DNA of 64,000 bases from Branchiostoma floridae (Eukaryota; Chordata; Leptocardii; Amphioxiformes; Branchiostomatidae): contig NC_049996.1 in NCBI RefSeq assembly GCF_000003815.2, positions 16,784,930 through 16,848,929 of the forward strand, given 5' to 3'. Under the pieces are notes generated by a model. It saw only the letters and a program-made list of their open reading frames with translations, searched no databases and had not been told where the DNA came from. Positions 14,501-28,500 of this stretch are shown piece by piece. Within the stretch, counting starts at the first letter, position 1; every line of letters starts with the position of its first letter. Both the position numbers and the translations under genes were made by a program.

Positions 14501-17500
14501 GTTTGTAAACACCAAATACAGAACCTTCAGTTGCATGTACAAAAAGAACTCCTCAAGTAAGACAAAGTGTGCTTTTCTTGCCAACAAGGAAAAGAGTGCA
14601 TGAACTCTGTGGAAATGTTTATAACATTTTGTACTTTTCTGGCCAGCTTCTCCAACACAAAAAAAGAGTGACTGAAGTTTGTGGAAAGTTTAGTAAGTAC
14701 CAAAACACTGCCAGGCATGCTATTACAGTAGATGGGTGTATGCGCCAAACATAGACAATGTTGTGGGGACCTGTTCATAGCCAAACCTTGCCCAAACTTG
14801 TAACCCAAACCTGCATGGTTGTCAATATACGGTTGTGTACTTAAAGGTAATATTTACTAGTTTTTACAACTCTTATATTATTCATAGTAACTACATAGCC
14901 AGTAATTGCATCTCTCTATAACCTGTGAAAATATCTTTGTCTCTAATTTCTAACTTAATGCAATGACGTCTCTCTTTAAGTTCTGCTGAAGCCAATTGTG
15001 TTGACTTGGACGAGTCCTAATATCCCTGTCACATTTGGCGAAAATCGATCGGACTACGATTCTGCAGCAATCGCCCGAGCCTCGCTTATCATAATAACTT
15101 TACTGCACAACAATTGAACAAGGTACGGCTTACCTGTATATATGGCTTATATGTGACAGGGACGGTTTTCAGGTGAAAAATACGCGCAACCCATTAGATA
15201 TGGCCGATCTTCCATCGATACGCCCGAAGATCGTGGATAATGTGACAGGGGTATAATGAGATCCCCTTTGACTTGTCCTGAGATTGTAACTGAAACTGAA
15301 AGCTGACAGAAACGTCAAATTATAGCTAATTCCTGATCCAAATGAAGTTAACGTCAATTAGGAATGACAGTCACAACTTTTGAGGAAAGGCAATTGCTGG
15401 TTATGTAGTTGTATTTGTGGTGTGGTGTGCTTGTTTGCTGTCAAGTCTCATCTCTCATCTTCATCCTCTCTTCCTTCTTTCATTCTGTCCATCTCATGCC
15501 CATATATCCTCCTACCTTTTTTCATACTCTGTTTGATTTTGCTTGATAGTTTGGGAGAAGTTAGAGATGTAAACAGTTGCAGTTAGTATTATGCATTATT
15601 TTTGTGGAAAAAAGCTCAGGAACACCTTGCCACTTTTTAAACTGTAACTCTAAAGACATTTTCATTGTCTGTCAACTTCAACTGTTTTCTCAACTTTCTT
15701 GTCATCCCCAAAGATTCATGTGGTGTCATTCTTTGCTCCATCATTTTGCAGCAGTTCCATTCTTGGTTTTTATGTTTTTCCCATTAAGTTATTAACTTTT
15801 GGCAGCAGCATTCAAAGGTTTGGAAGTATGTGAAAACCAACATCTTGCCATAATAGAAGACTGATACAAAAACAGATAACTTATTTTTACGTTTAACCAA
15901 CTTCTTGCCATAGTAGATACAAACTGGTACAGTAACATTTATGTTACCATCTCAGTGTTTTGCTTCCATTCTAAAAAGTCCATGGAATATTGCCAGACAG
16001 ACTTTTACTTTACATAAGCTACCCATAGCAATCTGTCTTAAGCTGAATTTATAAACTTTTGATATTTTATGTTAGACATTACATTAGTATGTTTTGCTTG
16101 AAAATGTACTGCAAAATTGCAACTGTGCTTAATAGCAGTTTTTTTGCAAATAACCCTGCTTGGTTTGAAACTATGATTTGCAAGGAGGACAATGAAGTGG
16201 CCATACAGCTTGCTTTTAACTGAAACAAATCATGGACTATGTGCTAGGACGACTAGGAGTGGGAAGACAATCAAATAAATTCTGCTAAGTGTAAGAATGA
16301 ACCTCTTTTGTCTGCCTTTTTTGTGTTTAAAGAATACCTAGGCCACACCAATTTTATTTGTTGTTTCTCGGATTTCCCGACCCTTCCCCCCCCAACACAA
16401 TTTCAAATTGATGGCCACACCTCGTGTTGATAAAATTTCAATTAACTATGGGCCTCAAATTCCAGTAGCTGTATACGTATCATTTTTCATTTTTCGTCAA
16501 AATTTGGACTTTGCTACCAGGGAACCCCCTTAATGTTGAAAGTTTAGGTTTTTCTGTCCGATCTCTCCTATCCCCGACTTTTTGAAAAAAAAATTGTAAT
16601 TATTTTTTTTTCACGGACCGACCTAATTTTTTTCTGAAAAAAATCCGAGAAACAACAAATAAAACTGTTGTGGCCTTATCATGTACATATCATTTTCTGT
16701 TTTTCGAAGAAAAATCAATTATTGTTTGAGGAGCAACAGTTACTGACTTAATCTCTCTTCAGCCATGAGCTGAATCGTAAGCCGGGCTGTCTCCGCAGTT
16801 TTAAATGTTTTTTTGTCCCTCTCATTGTCTGGGGACCAATGTTGTTGATTTTCCTTGTAAAAACTGTCATTTTAAGCTCATGAAAATTTAATCTAATTTC
16901 ATTTCATTTATTGGGAATGCAAACAGTGCATGACAGGTGGCAACCAGGCAGCAGCAAGGCTGGTAGCAGCTACAAAAATGTACCACTGATACATACAACA
17001 TAATACAAATCAATACAATGTACAAGCCCTACAATGAAATATCAATATATATACAATAGCAATACATCATACAATAACAGTGAATAATACAATAAACAAA
17101 TTACATCATCATCATTAATGTAAATATAATCAATAATCGAGAAAAGAGAAAAGATGGAACGATTTCATCAATGTTATGTTCTTAAGTTCATAGTTTGGGA
17201 CGGATGGGGTGAAATATTTGTAAGAAAAGAGGCAGAACCAGAATCTTTATTGACTGACACACTCGAAAATCCACAAATAAAGGTATTCCAACAGCACCGT
17301 TTGATATAAGGCCAAGGAAGTCAGTTATATTATTAACAAGCTGCCCACTCTTGTAACACAGCAGTTTGATATTTATGGACATCCCACATTAAGGACATAA
17401 TGGCAGCATTAAAATAGTTAGTGGTTGATACAGTTACTGTAAGAACGGTCAGTGTTTTGACACACCAAAGTGTTACACACATGCATGCTTACTGTAGTCT

Positions 17501-20500
17501 TCATCAGCACGTCACCGGAACGTACTGCGCCTGCGCGAAAAGTATAGACATGCTAAACCCCCGGTTTACTAAAGGGCCGCATTTAAGAAAGTACGTGCGT
17601 ATATAAGGGTAAAACTCCGTGTACGTTTTACACGAAACCATGTCTCTAACATATACTGTGCAACAAGCGGGATTTCAATGCAACGTTGACCAAACCAAGC
17701 CCCAAACTACCAGGGTTTGCGCAGGCGCGTACGTTCCGGTGACGTGCTGTCTTCATCATGTTGGAATGACCAATCCCTGAGGACCTTGTTGACATGTGAC
17801 CACAACAATTGGTCAGTTCGTCAACCCTGAAAGTTCCCTGGCTATCAGGTTACCACATAAAGGGGTATCGTGTTTCATCCTCTAACTCTAGAAGACTGGC
17901 AGGCCCTTAACAAATAAAATGCATTTCATTTGGCTTGTAATGCTCATGATCATGAAAAAATGATTTGACTCTAACACGTATACTGAGCAAATGTTCTTCT
18001 TCTATAGGGTTGTCTGCAATTTTCTAGATGAAAACCTGAAAACAAGGTTACTGCATTACTTTAGCCAATGCTAGAATTAGCAGCTCATATAAGGAAACAT
18101 TAGATTGTAGTAAACCTATAAATGTAAAAATTCATATGATGACAAGTCATCTAGTTTGTTTTCTAAATGAAAACTCTGATGAATGAATGAATGAATGAAT
18201 GAATGAATGAATGAATGAATGAATGAATGAATGAATGAATGAATGAATGAATGAATTTATTGCTCAACAATAGCACAGGGTACAATGTATGGCAATTAAT
18301 AACAACTAATAGCTATACAGACAGTAGTACTAAGAGGCTACATACAAAACAACTGTTACAACAAAACATTATCGATAATAGTACAGTTATGTATGATTAA
18401 TATGATCTCGCATTTGGAATACATTATAAAGAAAGATGAGGACCCTGTTACTGCATTAGTTAGGCCGGTGCTAGAATTAGCATCCCTTTGCCATATATGA
18501 CATTGGCAGTTTGTGGGCTGGATTTGAGCCTGAGGACTGAACAACAGCTGATGGCTATATATGTAGCAACCTCTGAGGACAAGGGACTGTCATCCCAACA
18601 ATTGCCACAGCGTAGCCAGCAGGCCATGTCTCAAAGTCATTGCATCGCTACACGTAGTTTCTACTGTCACAAACGCTCTCTCACATAAAACAATTTACAA
18701 GAATTGTGTTAAGCACACATTGCATTGTTACAGTAGCCCCAGTTTGGTTGTGGTTTTGCTACTGTGTAATTGTAGCCAACTCCCTGAGTGGCAACAGTGT
18801 AGCGGATCACATGTCAGGCTGGAGGGTGCATGCCTCTCATATTTCAGCAGGGTTAAAAGCGGATCCCCGTGTGGGGAGGGAGTTTAGACTAGACCCACTC
18901 CTGGAGCTAACCACAAGTCTGGCCATGATCTGCTACTAACATCTGACAGGTAATAGAATCTCCTGCCTCACGTGTAGCGTTTCTGTCACAAGGCTAGGGT
19001 AACAAACTCTTGTCACTCAGTCTGCCATTAATGTAACAAACTCCGTCCCTTACATGTGGCATTTTCTCTGGATCTGTTAGCCAAAGCTATCATGGCTCAG
19101 GAAGGTTAAAGTTCTGAGGTAATATTTTCATTGCCATCTTTGTAGCAAAATCTGTAACAAACTCTGTCATACAGATAGTGTTGCCATTCATGTAACAAAG
19201 TGTCTCACTCATGTGGCAATCTGCTGGGAACCATCTGCTTGAACATAACAGTAACAACATGTCACATCAAGGGTAAAATCCAAGGTAACATTTCTATTGC
19301 ACAATGGTTATCACATCGCAAAACTTTGGCTTACTCATCACATTTATCTTAAAATGCATCAATCTAAAATTTGAAAACAACATTTGAGTGAGTGTTTAGA
19401 ATGTTTGTGTTTTCTGTGGCTTTGTGGTTTGTTTACATGACATGTATATCAAATAAGATGAAATATAATTAATAAGTAGTATTCCGAACCAGAGGGACCA
19501 GATACTTATTGTTGTTCATTCAAAATTTGTGATTGCATTTTACTGGAAATCATGTGAATAGGATGCTTGTTGAAAGCTGTTCTAAAACAACACACAAGTG
19601 TTGTGTTAGGAATTAATCTAAATCACTGTCATAAAACATATTTAGTTTCAATGATGTTTTTTCTGTGGTAAGTCATGAATTGTGGCAAAAGTAGGACCTT
19701 AATTCTACTTATAATGTATCAAAGTAACATTTTTGAATGAAGTTAATATATAAGAAATAGGACAAGAGCATTGTCAATGCCATGTTTGATAAAGTTTCCA
19801 AAAAGGAGGACATAATTGTGCTATCTTTAGCCTGGTGTCCTTTTGTAAGATGGACTGTGCATCACTGATAGTTAAAACAATGTGGAGGTGTTGAAGCCAG
19901 GGCAAAAGTAAACAATTGGCACCATTAACTTGAGTTCTGAAGCATAATGGAGTCGAACACTCATTGAAAATTTTCCTTGCTTTTGTGTTGGACAGCCAAA
20001 CTTTGGACAACCCAATATCAGCTGCAGGCTCATGAAGTCCTCTCAACAATTTCCACACAATACACAATGTTTTGGTTTATATTAGGGTTATATTTTGTTT
20101 TCAACAGTCATATTGCCTACAACTTGAGTCAAAATGTATGAATTTATTTCTTTTGGTGTGTGCATGTACATTTCTTGCCACTAGGAACAGAGTGGTGTGC
20201 CTTAATTGCACTTGATTGAATTGCAGAATCTTTAGAAAAAACTTGACCAATTTTCTTCGTTCACTTTCAACATAATTTTTGTAAGATAATCTTAAGGTTT
20301 ACTCTTCTGCCTTGTCCAGGTTTGCATTCTTGAAGTCTAATTCCAGATAATACCAAACCTTGGGGGGTACAACAGTGATTGTACCCTCCCCCCTTGGCCA
20401 GGACGTATCTACTCCACAGTAGCCCTTCCTTTAACAGACATCAGCCCGGCCATACGTGCTTCGGGCCGGGAATGTTATCGGACTTGTTCACCAAATATAA

Positions 20501-22483
20501 CGCTGGTATCTCTACAAGCTGTCAAGCCACTTAAACGTACATGATTTAATCAATGGGACCGGTGAACATTATTCTGGGTTAGATCATGGAACTGATATTG
20601 ATAGGTTATTGAATGCTATCAGATGTAGCAAGTCTGTTATTACGTTGGGCGGCCCAGGGGTCACGTGGTGAGAGCACGTGACCATGGGCGCGCCCTGACG
20701 TCAGCTAGGCCACGCCCCGCAGCGCTCGCGTAAGCTCCGCCTCCAATTGATGTAATATAAGACGCGGTACGCGCTAGTTAGACTAGAAGCAGACTCAGGG
20801 ACAAGGTCAACCGCATCTTCCGCCGCCGTAGTTACGTAACCGGTTAGTTAATATCATCCACCCGCATCTGTCCAGGTATCTTATCTTGCATTATTTGTAT
20901 CAAGCCAGTCTTTATCATTACCTCCGTTCACTTGCCTAAACTGTATACCATCGGTCGTAGTAATAAAGATCACATCAAACTGTACACTGAACCCTGGTCC
21001 TTGGCTATATTGGTGAGAGTGCATAGCATAGATACGTCACCTTGACGTATAGGTAAATGCCCAAATCCTACCACTAAGACCATTTGTTACACAGACAAGT
21101 TCACCAAATATGATTATACTGGAATCTTTTCAAACTGTAAATGAATGTCAACTTTCAATTAATTAATAAATTTGGGCTAGTGTACTAGTTAGGAGGGTTT
21201 GATATTTGTAAGTTATTGGAATGTTATCAGACTTGTTCATCAAAATATTATAATTCTGGAATCCCTACAAGCTATCAATGCACTTAGACTTTCAATTAAT
21301 TAGTAAATTTGAGCTAGCTGATATGTAAACCTGTTAGTGTTAGTTTGGAGGGCTGTCATTGATAAGTTATTGGAATTTTATTAGACTTGTTCATTGAATT
21401 CTAGAATCTCTACAAGCTATCAACTCACACTAGACTTTCAATTAATTAAGTAAATCTGGGTTAGTTAGGAGGGCAGATCTGATAAGTTATTGGAATTTTA
21501 TCTCTTGTTCACCAAATATGACACTTGAATCTACCATATCCTGCAAATTGTCAATCCACTTAGATTTGGATTGATTGACATGTTTGGTTAGTATTAATCT
21601 GGTAAGTTCTGGATCCGACCAGGTTTTTTGTCAGGTCCATTTTTTTGGACTGGTCCAACAAGACCGGCTGGTTGTATGATTCCATCACTCTTGTAACAGT
21701 TACTGTCATGACATATATTTTGTTTTATCTTTGTCATTTATTAGAATGTTTTGCAATGTGTCAAGCTATTACTAGCAGTTATTTGCACTTTTTAGGTTTC
21801 GGCCTTGTAATGAATATTCTGATCCTGTTGCCCATACCTCTCAGATTTCATTACAAGAATATCAATAAAAGAAAGAAACAGTTAATATGTACCCTGTTCA
21901 GAATCGTAATTTTTGTCCCTCCCCCCCAGGGCCAGGAATGGAACCTCCCAGGTTCACCCAGGAGCTTGCGGATGCGCGCGGCGTGGAGGGGACCCCCGTG
22001 GGTCTCGTGTGCCGCGTCACCGGCAAGCCTGACCCCTCCGTCGTGTTCTACCGCGATGGCAATGTAATTCACGAAAGTGAAGACTTTAAGGTAGGAATGG
22101 ATAAATGAAGGGATGAATGAAAGTGGTGTGGTGAATATCGTGTCACTGGAAACCTGATCCCTCTGTTGTGTTCTATTGCGACGGCAATGTAATTCACGAG
22201 TGAAGACTTTTAGGTAGGAACAGATAGATGAAGGGATGAACAAATGGAGGAATGAATGAATGACTGAGTGAGTGAGTGAGTGAATGAATGAATGAATGGA
22301 AAGACACATGAATGAATGGAAAGACACATGAATGAATGAAAAGACACATGAATGAATGAATGAATGAATGAATGAATGAATCACCGGCAAGCCCGACCCC
22401 TCCGTCGTGTTCTACCGCGATGGCAACGTAATTCACGAAAGTGAAGACTTTAAGGTAGGAATGGATACATGAATGAATGAATG

Positions 22484-22532
<49 letters not shown>

Positions 22533-25500
22533 CCGACAAGCCCGACCCCTCTATCTTGTCCTACAGTGACGGCAACGTTATTCACAAAAGTGAAGACTTT
22601 AAGGTAGGGACAGATGAATGAATGTTTGTTTGTTTGTGAAGTGAAAGAATGAATCAAGGATGGATAGATGGGTGGATAGATAGAAGGATGAATGAATGAA
22701 TGAGTGAATGAACGAATGAACGAACGGAAGGACATGGATGAACGAACGAATGAACAAAAGAATGAATGAACAAACAAACGAATGATCGAAAGTATGAATG
22801 AAAAAATTGTGTTCAGGCTGCATATCTAACAAACAGATACATCTTCCTTTTTGTTCATTGCAGATTGTTATACAAGGAGATCTCTGTTCACTGCTTATAC
22901 CGGAGGTACTGGTACAAGATGAGGGAACCTACATGGCACGGGCAGTCAACCCCGCTGGGGAGGCCTCAACATCGGCTGTGCTTAGGGTGGAAGGTAAGGG
23001 TAAACAAACAAACAAACAAACAAACATGCGGGTACAGGATGAAGGGACCTACATGGCACGGGCAGTCAACCCCGCTGGGGAGGCCTCAACATCGGCTGTG
23101 CTTAGGGTGGAAGGTAAGGGTAAACAAACAAACAAACAAACATGCAGGTACAAGATGAGGGAACCTACATGGCACGGGCAGTCAACCCCGCTGGGGAGGC
23201 GTGGAAGGTAAGGGTAAACAAACAAACAAACAAACAAACAAACAAACAAACATGCGGGTACAGGATGAAGGGACTTACATGGCTCGGGCAGTCAACCCCG
23301 CAGGGGAGGCCTCAACATCGGCTGTGCTTAGGGTGGAAGGTAAAGATAAACAAACAAACAAACAAACAAACAAACATGCAGGTACAGGATGAGGGGACCT
23401 ACATGGCACGGGCGGTCAACCTCGCTGGGGAGGCCTCAACATCTGCTGTGCTTAGGGTGGAAGGTAAGGGTAAACAAACAAACAAACAAACAAACAAACA
23501 TGCGGGTACAAGATGAGGGGCCTACATGGCACGGGCAGTCAACCCAGCTGTGCTCAGGGTGGAAGGTAAGGGTAAACAAACAAACAAACAAACAAACAAA
23601 CAAACAAACAAACAAACATGCGGGTACAGGATGAAGGGACTTACATGGCACGGGCAGTCAACCCCGCTGGGGAGGCCTCAACATCGGCTGTGCTTAGGGT
23701 GGAAGGTAAGGGTAAACAAACAAACAAACACATAATAAACATTTTGGTACAGGTAAGGATAAGCAAGTAAACAAACAGACATCCTGGTACAGAATGAGGG
23801 AACTCTGCTTATGGTGGAACCAAACAAACAAACAAATATTGTTATTTACAAACAAAACAAAACACAAACATACTGGACCAGATGTATGATGGAGAAAGTA
23901 CTACTTTCGTGAACATTTGAAAACCCAATATTTTTGACAAGTGCATCTCTGTTTCATGCTAAATGATTCACACAAATGAGACAAATGATCGAACCTTGCC
24001 ACTATTTTGTTTGCTAGTTTTCTGTAACAAACTTTCCACTGTTTTACAGGTGAGCTACGAGCCCCGACCTTCATCAGGAAGCTGGACAAACAGCTCAAGG
24101 TCAAGGAGGGCCGGGTCGTGATGCTGGAGGTCATGGTGGACGGCTGTCCCAAACCCAAGGTCAGGTTCTGATAAACAGCAACAGTTGTACAGGAGTATCT
24201 CAGATACCAGTTTGAATATGAGAATATTTTGATTCAGCACATTAGAGGTGGTTTCAAGATGCTGTTTTTTTTTCTAATTGCTTATAACAGGTTTCTGACA
24301 GCAATCTTGTCTAAATGGACTGTCTTGATAGAATCTAAAGACAAGCTGCCAAGAGGTCTGAAATCTTCTTTACGAGTAAAAGAGCTATCATGTACCATGA
24401 TTGAATAAATGATCAAGACCACAGCATGTCCAGAACACAAGATATCAAAATGTTAGTCCTGGTTAATGCTGCTGTACCATGGAAAACCGCAAGGGGTTCC
24501 ATAATTAAAAATCTTTTCTTCATTATGACCAAATATCACATAGATCCATTCATAACTTCTCAAGTCATGCTGCTCACAAACAAACAAACAAACAAACAAA
24601 CAAACAGATACTAGACAGACAGATCAAGGAGGTTTCCTTGGACAGACACACAACCAAAAACATACCCCTCTGGTGAAAAATGGCTAGTCCTCAAAGCAAT
24701 AAGCTTCTCAATGGTAAAATTATCGCTTTGGAAAAGTTTAAATATTCCCCATATTCTCCCTGCCCAGTTAGTCAGTTAGTACCATTGCAAAGCTGCTAGG
24801 GGCGGATGGTTAAAAATAATTTCTTCATTTTGTCAACCTCTATAGACTTCTTGAGTTATGCTATTCACAGTCAGACAACAGGCACACACTCAGAAACATT
24901 AACCCTCTTGCCAAGGTAAAAATTGCCAGTACTCAAAACAAACAATTTAAGCTCCTCAAGGTAAAATTATCACTAATTGAATATTCTCCATATTCCTATC
25001 TCCAGGTGAAGTGGTTTATGGACGAGGAGCCTGTGATGTCACAGGACTATGACATTGTCGTGGACGGCGGCCGCCACGCCCTCACCATCAAGGAGGTGTT
25101 CGACGAGGACGCGGGCGTCTTTAAGTGTCGCGCCAAGAACTCCCAAGGAGAGGTCCTCTGCACCTGCCAGCTGTCCGTGGATCGTAAGTGGCATTTCTGA
25201 TGAATGGTTTTAGTGTCATGTTTGATAGGATATAGAAGAATTCTGGTACACAACCAGGATAAACTTGCTTGCTTGTGGCGAGAAGCAGAACTCCAGTCAG
25301 AAGCTCTGAGGAAGGTGTCTGATAGACACCAAAACGTAAGCAAGTAAGTTTAACCTGGTTGTGTACAAGAATTCTCCTATATCCTATATTCTACCAACCT
25401 GATGAAACTATTTTCGGATGTCATGTTTCATGTTTCATGGAAAAGTCAACTACTGTAACAGTATTTGCTTTAAAGAGGCTCCACAATAAGTTTGGAATTC

Positions 25501-28500
25501 CACTTTTCCCATTTTGAAATGGGCTTATATTTTCAATATAAAAGCACTTGGTGAAAAGTCTTTACATGTGATTGACAAGTATGATGTACAGTTGTGAAAT
25601 ATGATAATAACTTTCATGAATATTCATTTTGAAAATTTTCTTCCTGCAGGAAGTCCTGCAGGAATTCCTGCAGGAAGAATTTTTCCTGCAGGAATTCCTG
25701 CAGGAAAAACTTTTTCCTGCAGGAATTCCTGCAGAAATTTCCTGCAGGACAAAGGTAAATTCCTGCAGGAAGAATGTTTTCTGCAGGAATTTCTGCAGGA
25801 ATTTCTGCAGAAATGACCTTATAATTCATATCTAAAGCAATACCACTAAGGAGTTCTTATCAATTTGATTTTTTTCATTTGTTTTGAAACTGTTAAACTG
25901 TGCCTATTGCATTAGTTGTTTATCAGACCTGACTGAATATATAGTGAAATATATTCATATATAATAGAGGGCCTTGTATCCGCAGGGCATGAACAAGATA
26001 AATCCATTTTTTAATCCAAGTATGTTCCATGGATGAATGTGTTAAGAATTCATTGAATCACATTCTGAACTTGACAACTCTCTGGCAACTAGACTTTAAG
26101 GGCATGAAAAAGCCTGGCATGTTAGGGTGCCCTCCCCATAATTACATGTAGACTGCATTCAATATATAAACATTCTTCAGTTGAAGTTTACGAGACAGTC
26201 TACTTTTCCCATTTTGTCAAGTGCTAACATTTTCAATATAAAACTTAAAAGCACTCCCAGCCAAGAAGAATTTTCTGGTAGGAATTCCCACACCGGCCAT
26301 AACAATGCCTGTATGAGAAGAGGCAACTAGAACTTGGTTTCAACAAATGTGTTCCCTTCTGGCACATAAGCTGTAATGTAACCATCAGCCATCATGCAAT
26401 CCGCCTGAAACTGAAAGGGGGGTGCCCATGACAGCGGCTATTTTACACGAGGCTGGACGGTCATACATTTACCCAGGATCTATTGTATGTCCTTTTTACA
26501 CACAGAAAAAATTGTATGACCACAGACATACGACCTAGTTGTAGGCCTCTGTTGTATGTATGACCCTTTCCTCATCCATAACTCCTCAGGTACATGCTGT
26601 AAGATTCATCAAAAGGCTCATGTATAGGTGTCATTATAACCTCTCCTGCCCTTTCCTTCCCATCTCTAAAGAAGCCATGATTATCTACTGGTGTAAACTG
26701 GCAAGTACAATGCATGTACTAATTTGTAATTCAGGTCATTAGAGAAGTGAAAGACAGTCTCAATTGGGTGAGAAGTATAGTTAATGATCTCATACTTAGT
26801 ATATGCCTTCCAGACTACAAGGGGTTTTTTAAACAAGTTCTGAGCAAGGTCATGTTATAAGGAATTGACTGACCTGATCTTCATATTGCAGAAACCTCAG
26901 GATAGATAAACTTTTAATTAGCATAAAAGTTTATCTGAGTTGGTACATTACATTACAAGGGAAAAAGTGTTCTCTAACTCTGGTAAGTAAAATCATCAGA
27001 AACTTTCCTTCTCAATCATAGTCAATGTGCTACTATTTGATAGTCCTGCATTTAGTCTTGGCCTGTTGCAAATGCCAGTTATATATAGGAGGGTAGGAGG
27101 TGGGGAAGTGTGAATTATAGAGGCGGCTCGAGGGGTAGAAATTATACAGAAAAGGTTGCAAAAGACCAACAAAATAAAATAATTGATTCATCTTCGTATA
27201 GATAACTCACAAATTAAAGTTACACACAAAGTATGAGTCAGTTGGCCATGACATGTTTAACAGCCTATGTTGTGCTTACACGGCTGTGGTGTTTTCATCA
27301 AATGAACTCCTCTGTTCGAATGCTCCTTCCATGCATGCATTGAAATACAATACCAACGTGGCCAAGGATGAATGGTCCTTGGTCAGCAACCTGAGATTTG
27401 TTTGATCTCATTCTGGTCCCTCTTTTCAACCTCCTTGATCTGGTTGGTCATCTTTTGATCATCATAACACTTGAGATATTAACACTTGAGTATAAATGGG
27501 ATGGAATGCCATGAAGTTGTTATCATTGGCAAGTTTGTTCCAGAGAATATTTCATAATCTAAAATTGGGCCTTATAACATTAGCCAGGAGCTTGCTTCCT
27601 CTAGTTGAAAATTCAAGTAAGTATGCGCTATTGTAATGCGGGTTCAAAGTAAGGTCAGCTATTGTTCTAAAGATATGCAAATGATGCTGGTGTCCAATTA
27701 ACAATTAGCACGAATCCAGGTCCAAACATCCTGGCTACCTGTAACTTGTAGTGCTGAGGATCAAAGGCGTTCAATTTTCAAAGAGATTCAAACCCAGGAA
27801 CTCAGCGGTCCATTATTGATAGAAGAAATTTCAGAAGAATTACAGAATTTCAGAAACCTAAGTTCACTTTAACACTTATATTTGAATTTAAAATGGTTAA
27901 ACCAGTAGGGTAAATCAAGGTTGTCTTCAATTTAGGGCTAAACTATGAACAATGTTTCTTTAAGTTTGTGAAAATTTGATGGNNNNNNNNNNNNNNNNNN
28001 NNNNNNNNNNNNNNNNNNNNNNNNNNNNNNNNNNNNNNNNNNNNNNNNNNNNNNNNNNNNNNNNNNNNNNNNNNNNNNNNNNTCAGCACGTCTGTGCCTT
28101 TCCAATCCAGCTGTGCCTTGCTGCCAGTTTGCCCTTCAAGCTGTGTTAAAAGTAAACAACTGCTGCTGGCTATCAGACCCCCTTCTGTCAGTAATGACCA
28201 TGATAAAATCAGACCCGAGCGCTCGAAAATAAAAGCTGGTCCTTCTAGTTGTGGGACTGCTATGCTAGTTTCAAAGTTGCCAAACTCCCTATTACTTTGC
28301 AAATGCCAGGGAAGTGACTCAAGTGAGTTTGCCATAGAAGGAAGGGTTGTCACCCTAGGCCCTGCCCTAGAGGAGGCTCTACATGTAGGGTAATCTCCAA
28401 GCAGATCCTGCATGGCATAAGACAGCACATAAGCTGGGGAAGGAGTTTAGCCGGCAGAGGAGTAAATTGGCCATGCGTGGAGATTACTTGTAGGGATGTG

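Larger units (their letters stand above)
12058..21929. other. Large intron between Ig4 and Ig5
   Basis: No exon recognised. It starts with (AAAC)n at 12065-12099. It holds a CTCCAAGCAGATC-family MITE (12822-12948), a CCCTGTCACAT MITE (15023-15251), a GGCCACA foldback element (16341-16675), a Mutator-like MITE (17497-17757), a GAAT tetranucleotide array (18177-18256), weak ~90-bp repeats around GTAACAAACTC (18950-19260), and an LTR-like insertion (20635-21093) inside a weak ~170-bp tandem repeat (20470-21560). Confidence 0.7.

Noticed and set aside
21851-22832. Minus-strand SFIHSFIHS-type open frames
   Set aside because: Translations of (GAAT)n arrays between exon copies.
22798-23735. NKQTNKQTN-type open frames spanning several Ig-like pieces as one exon
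   Set aside because: (AAAC)n has no stop codons in these frames, so the copies look joined. Only 22864-22993 has both correct splice sites and the full half-domain.
25601-25835. AGIPAG-type repeat protein
   Set aside because: Palindromic CCTGCAGGAA units are open in several frames on both strands; there is no start or splice context, and an inverted copy sits at 33405.
28094-28393. 99-codon open frame after the N gap
   Set aside because: No recognisable domain, no compatible splice phases, and overlap with a MITE end.
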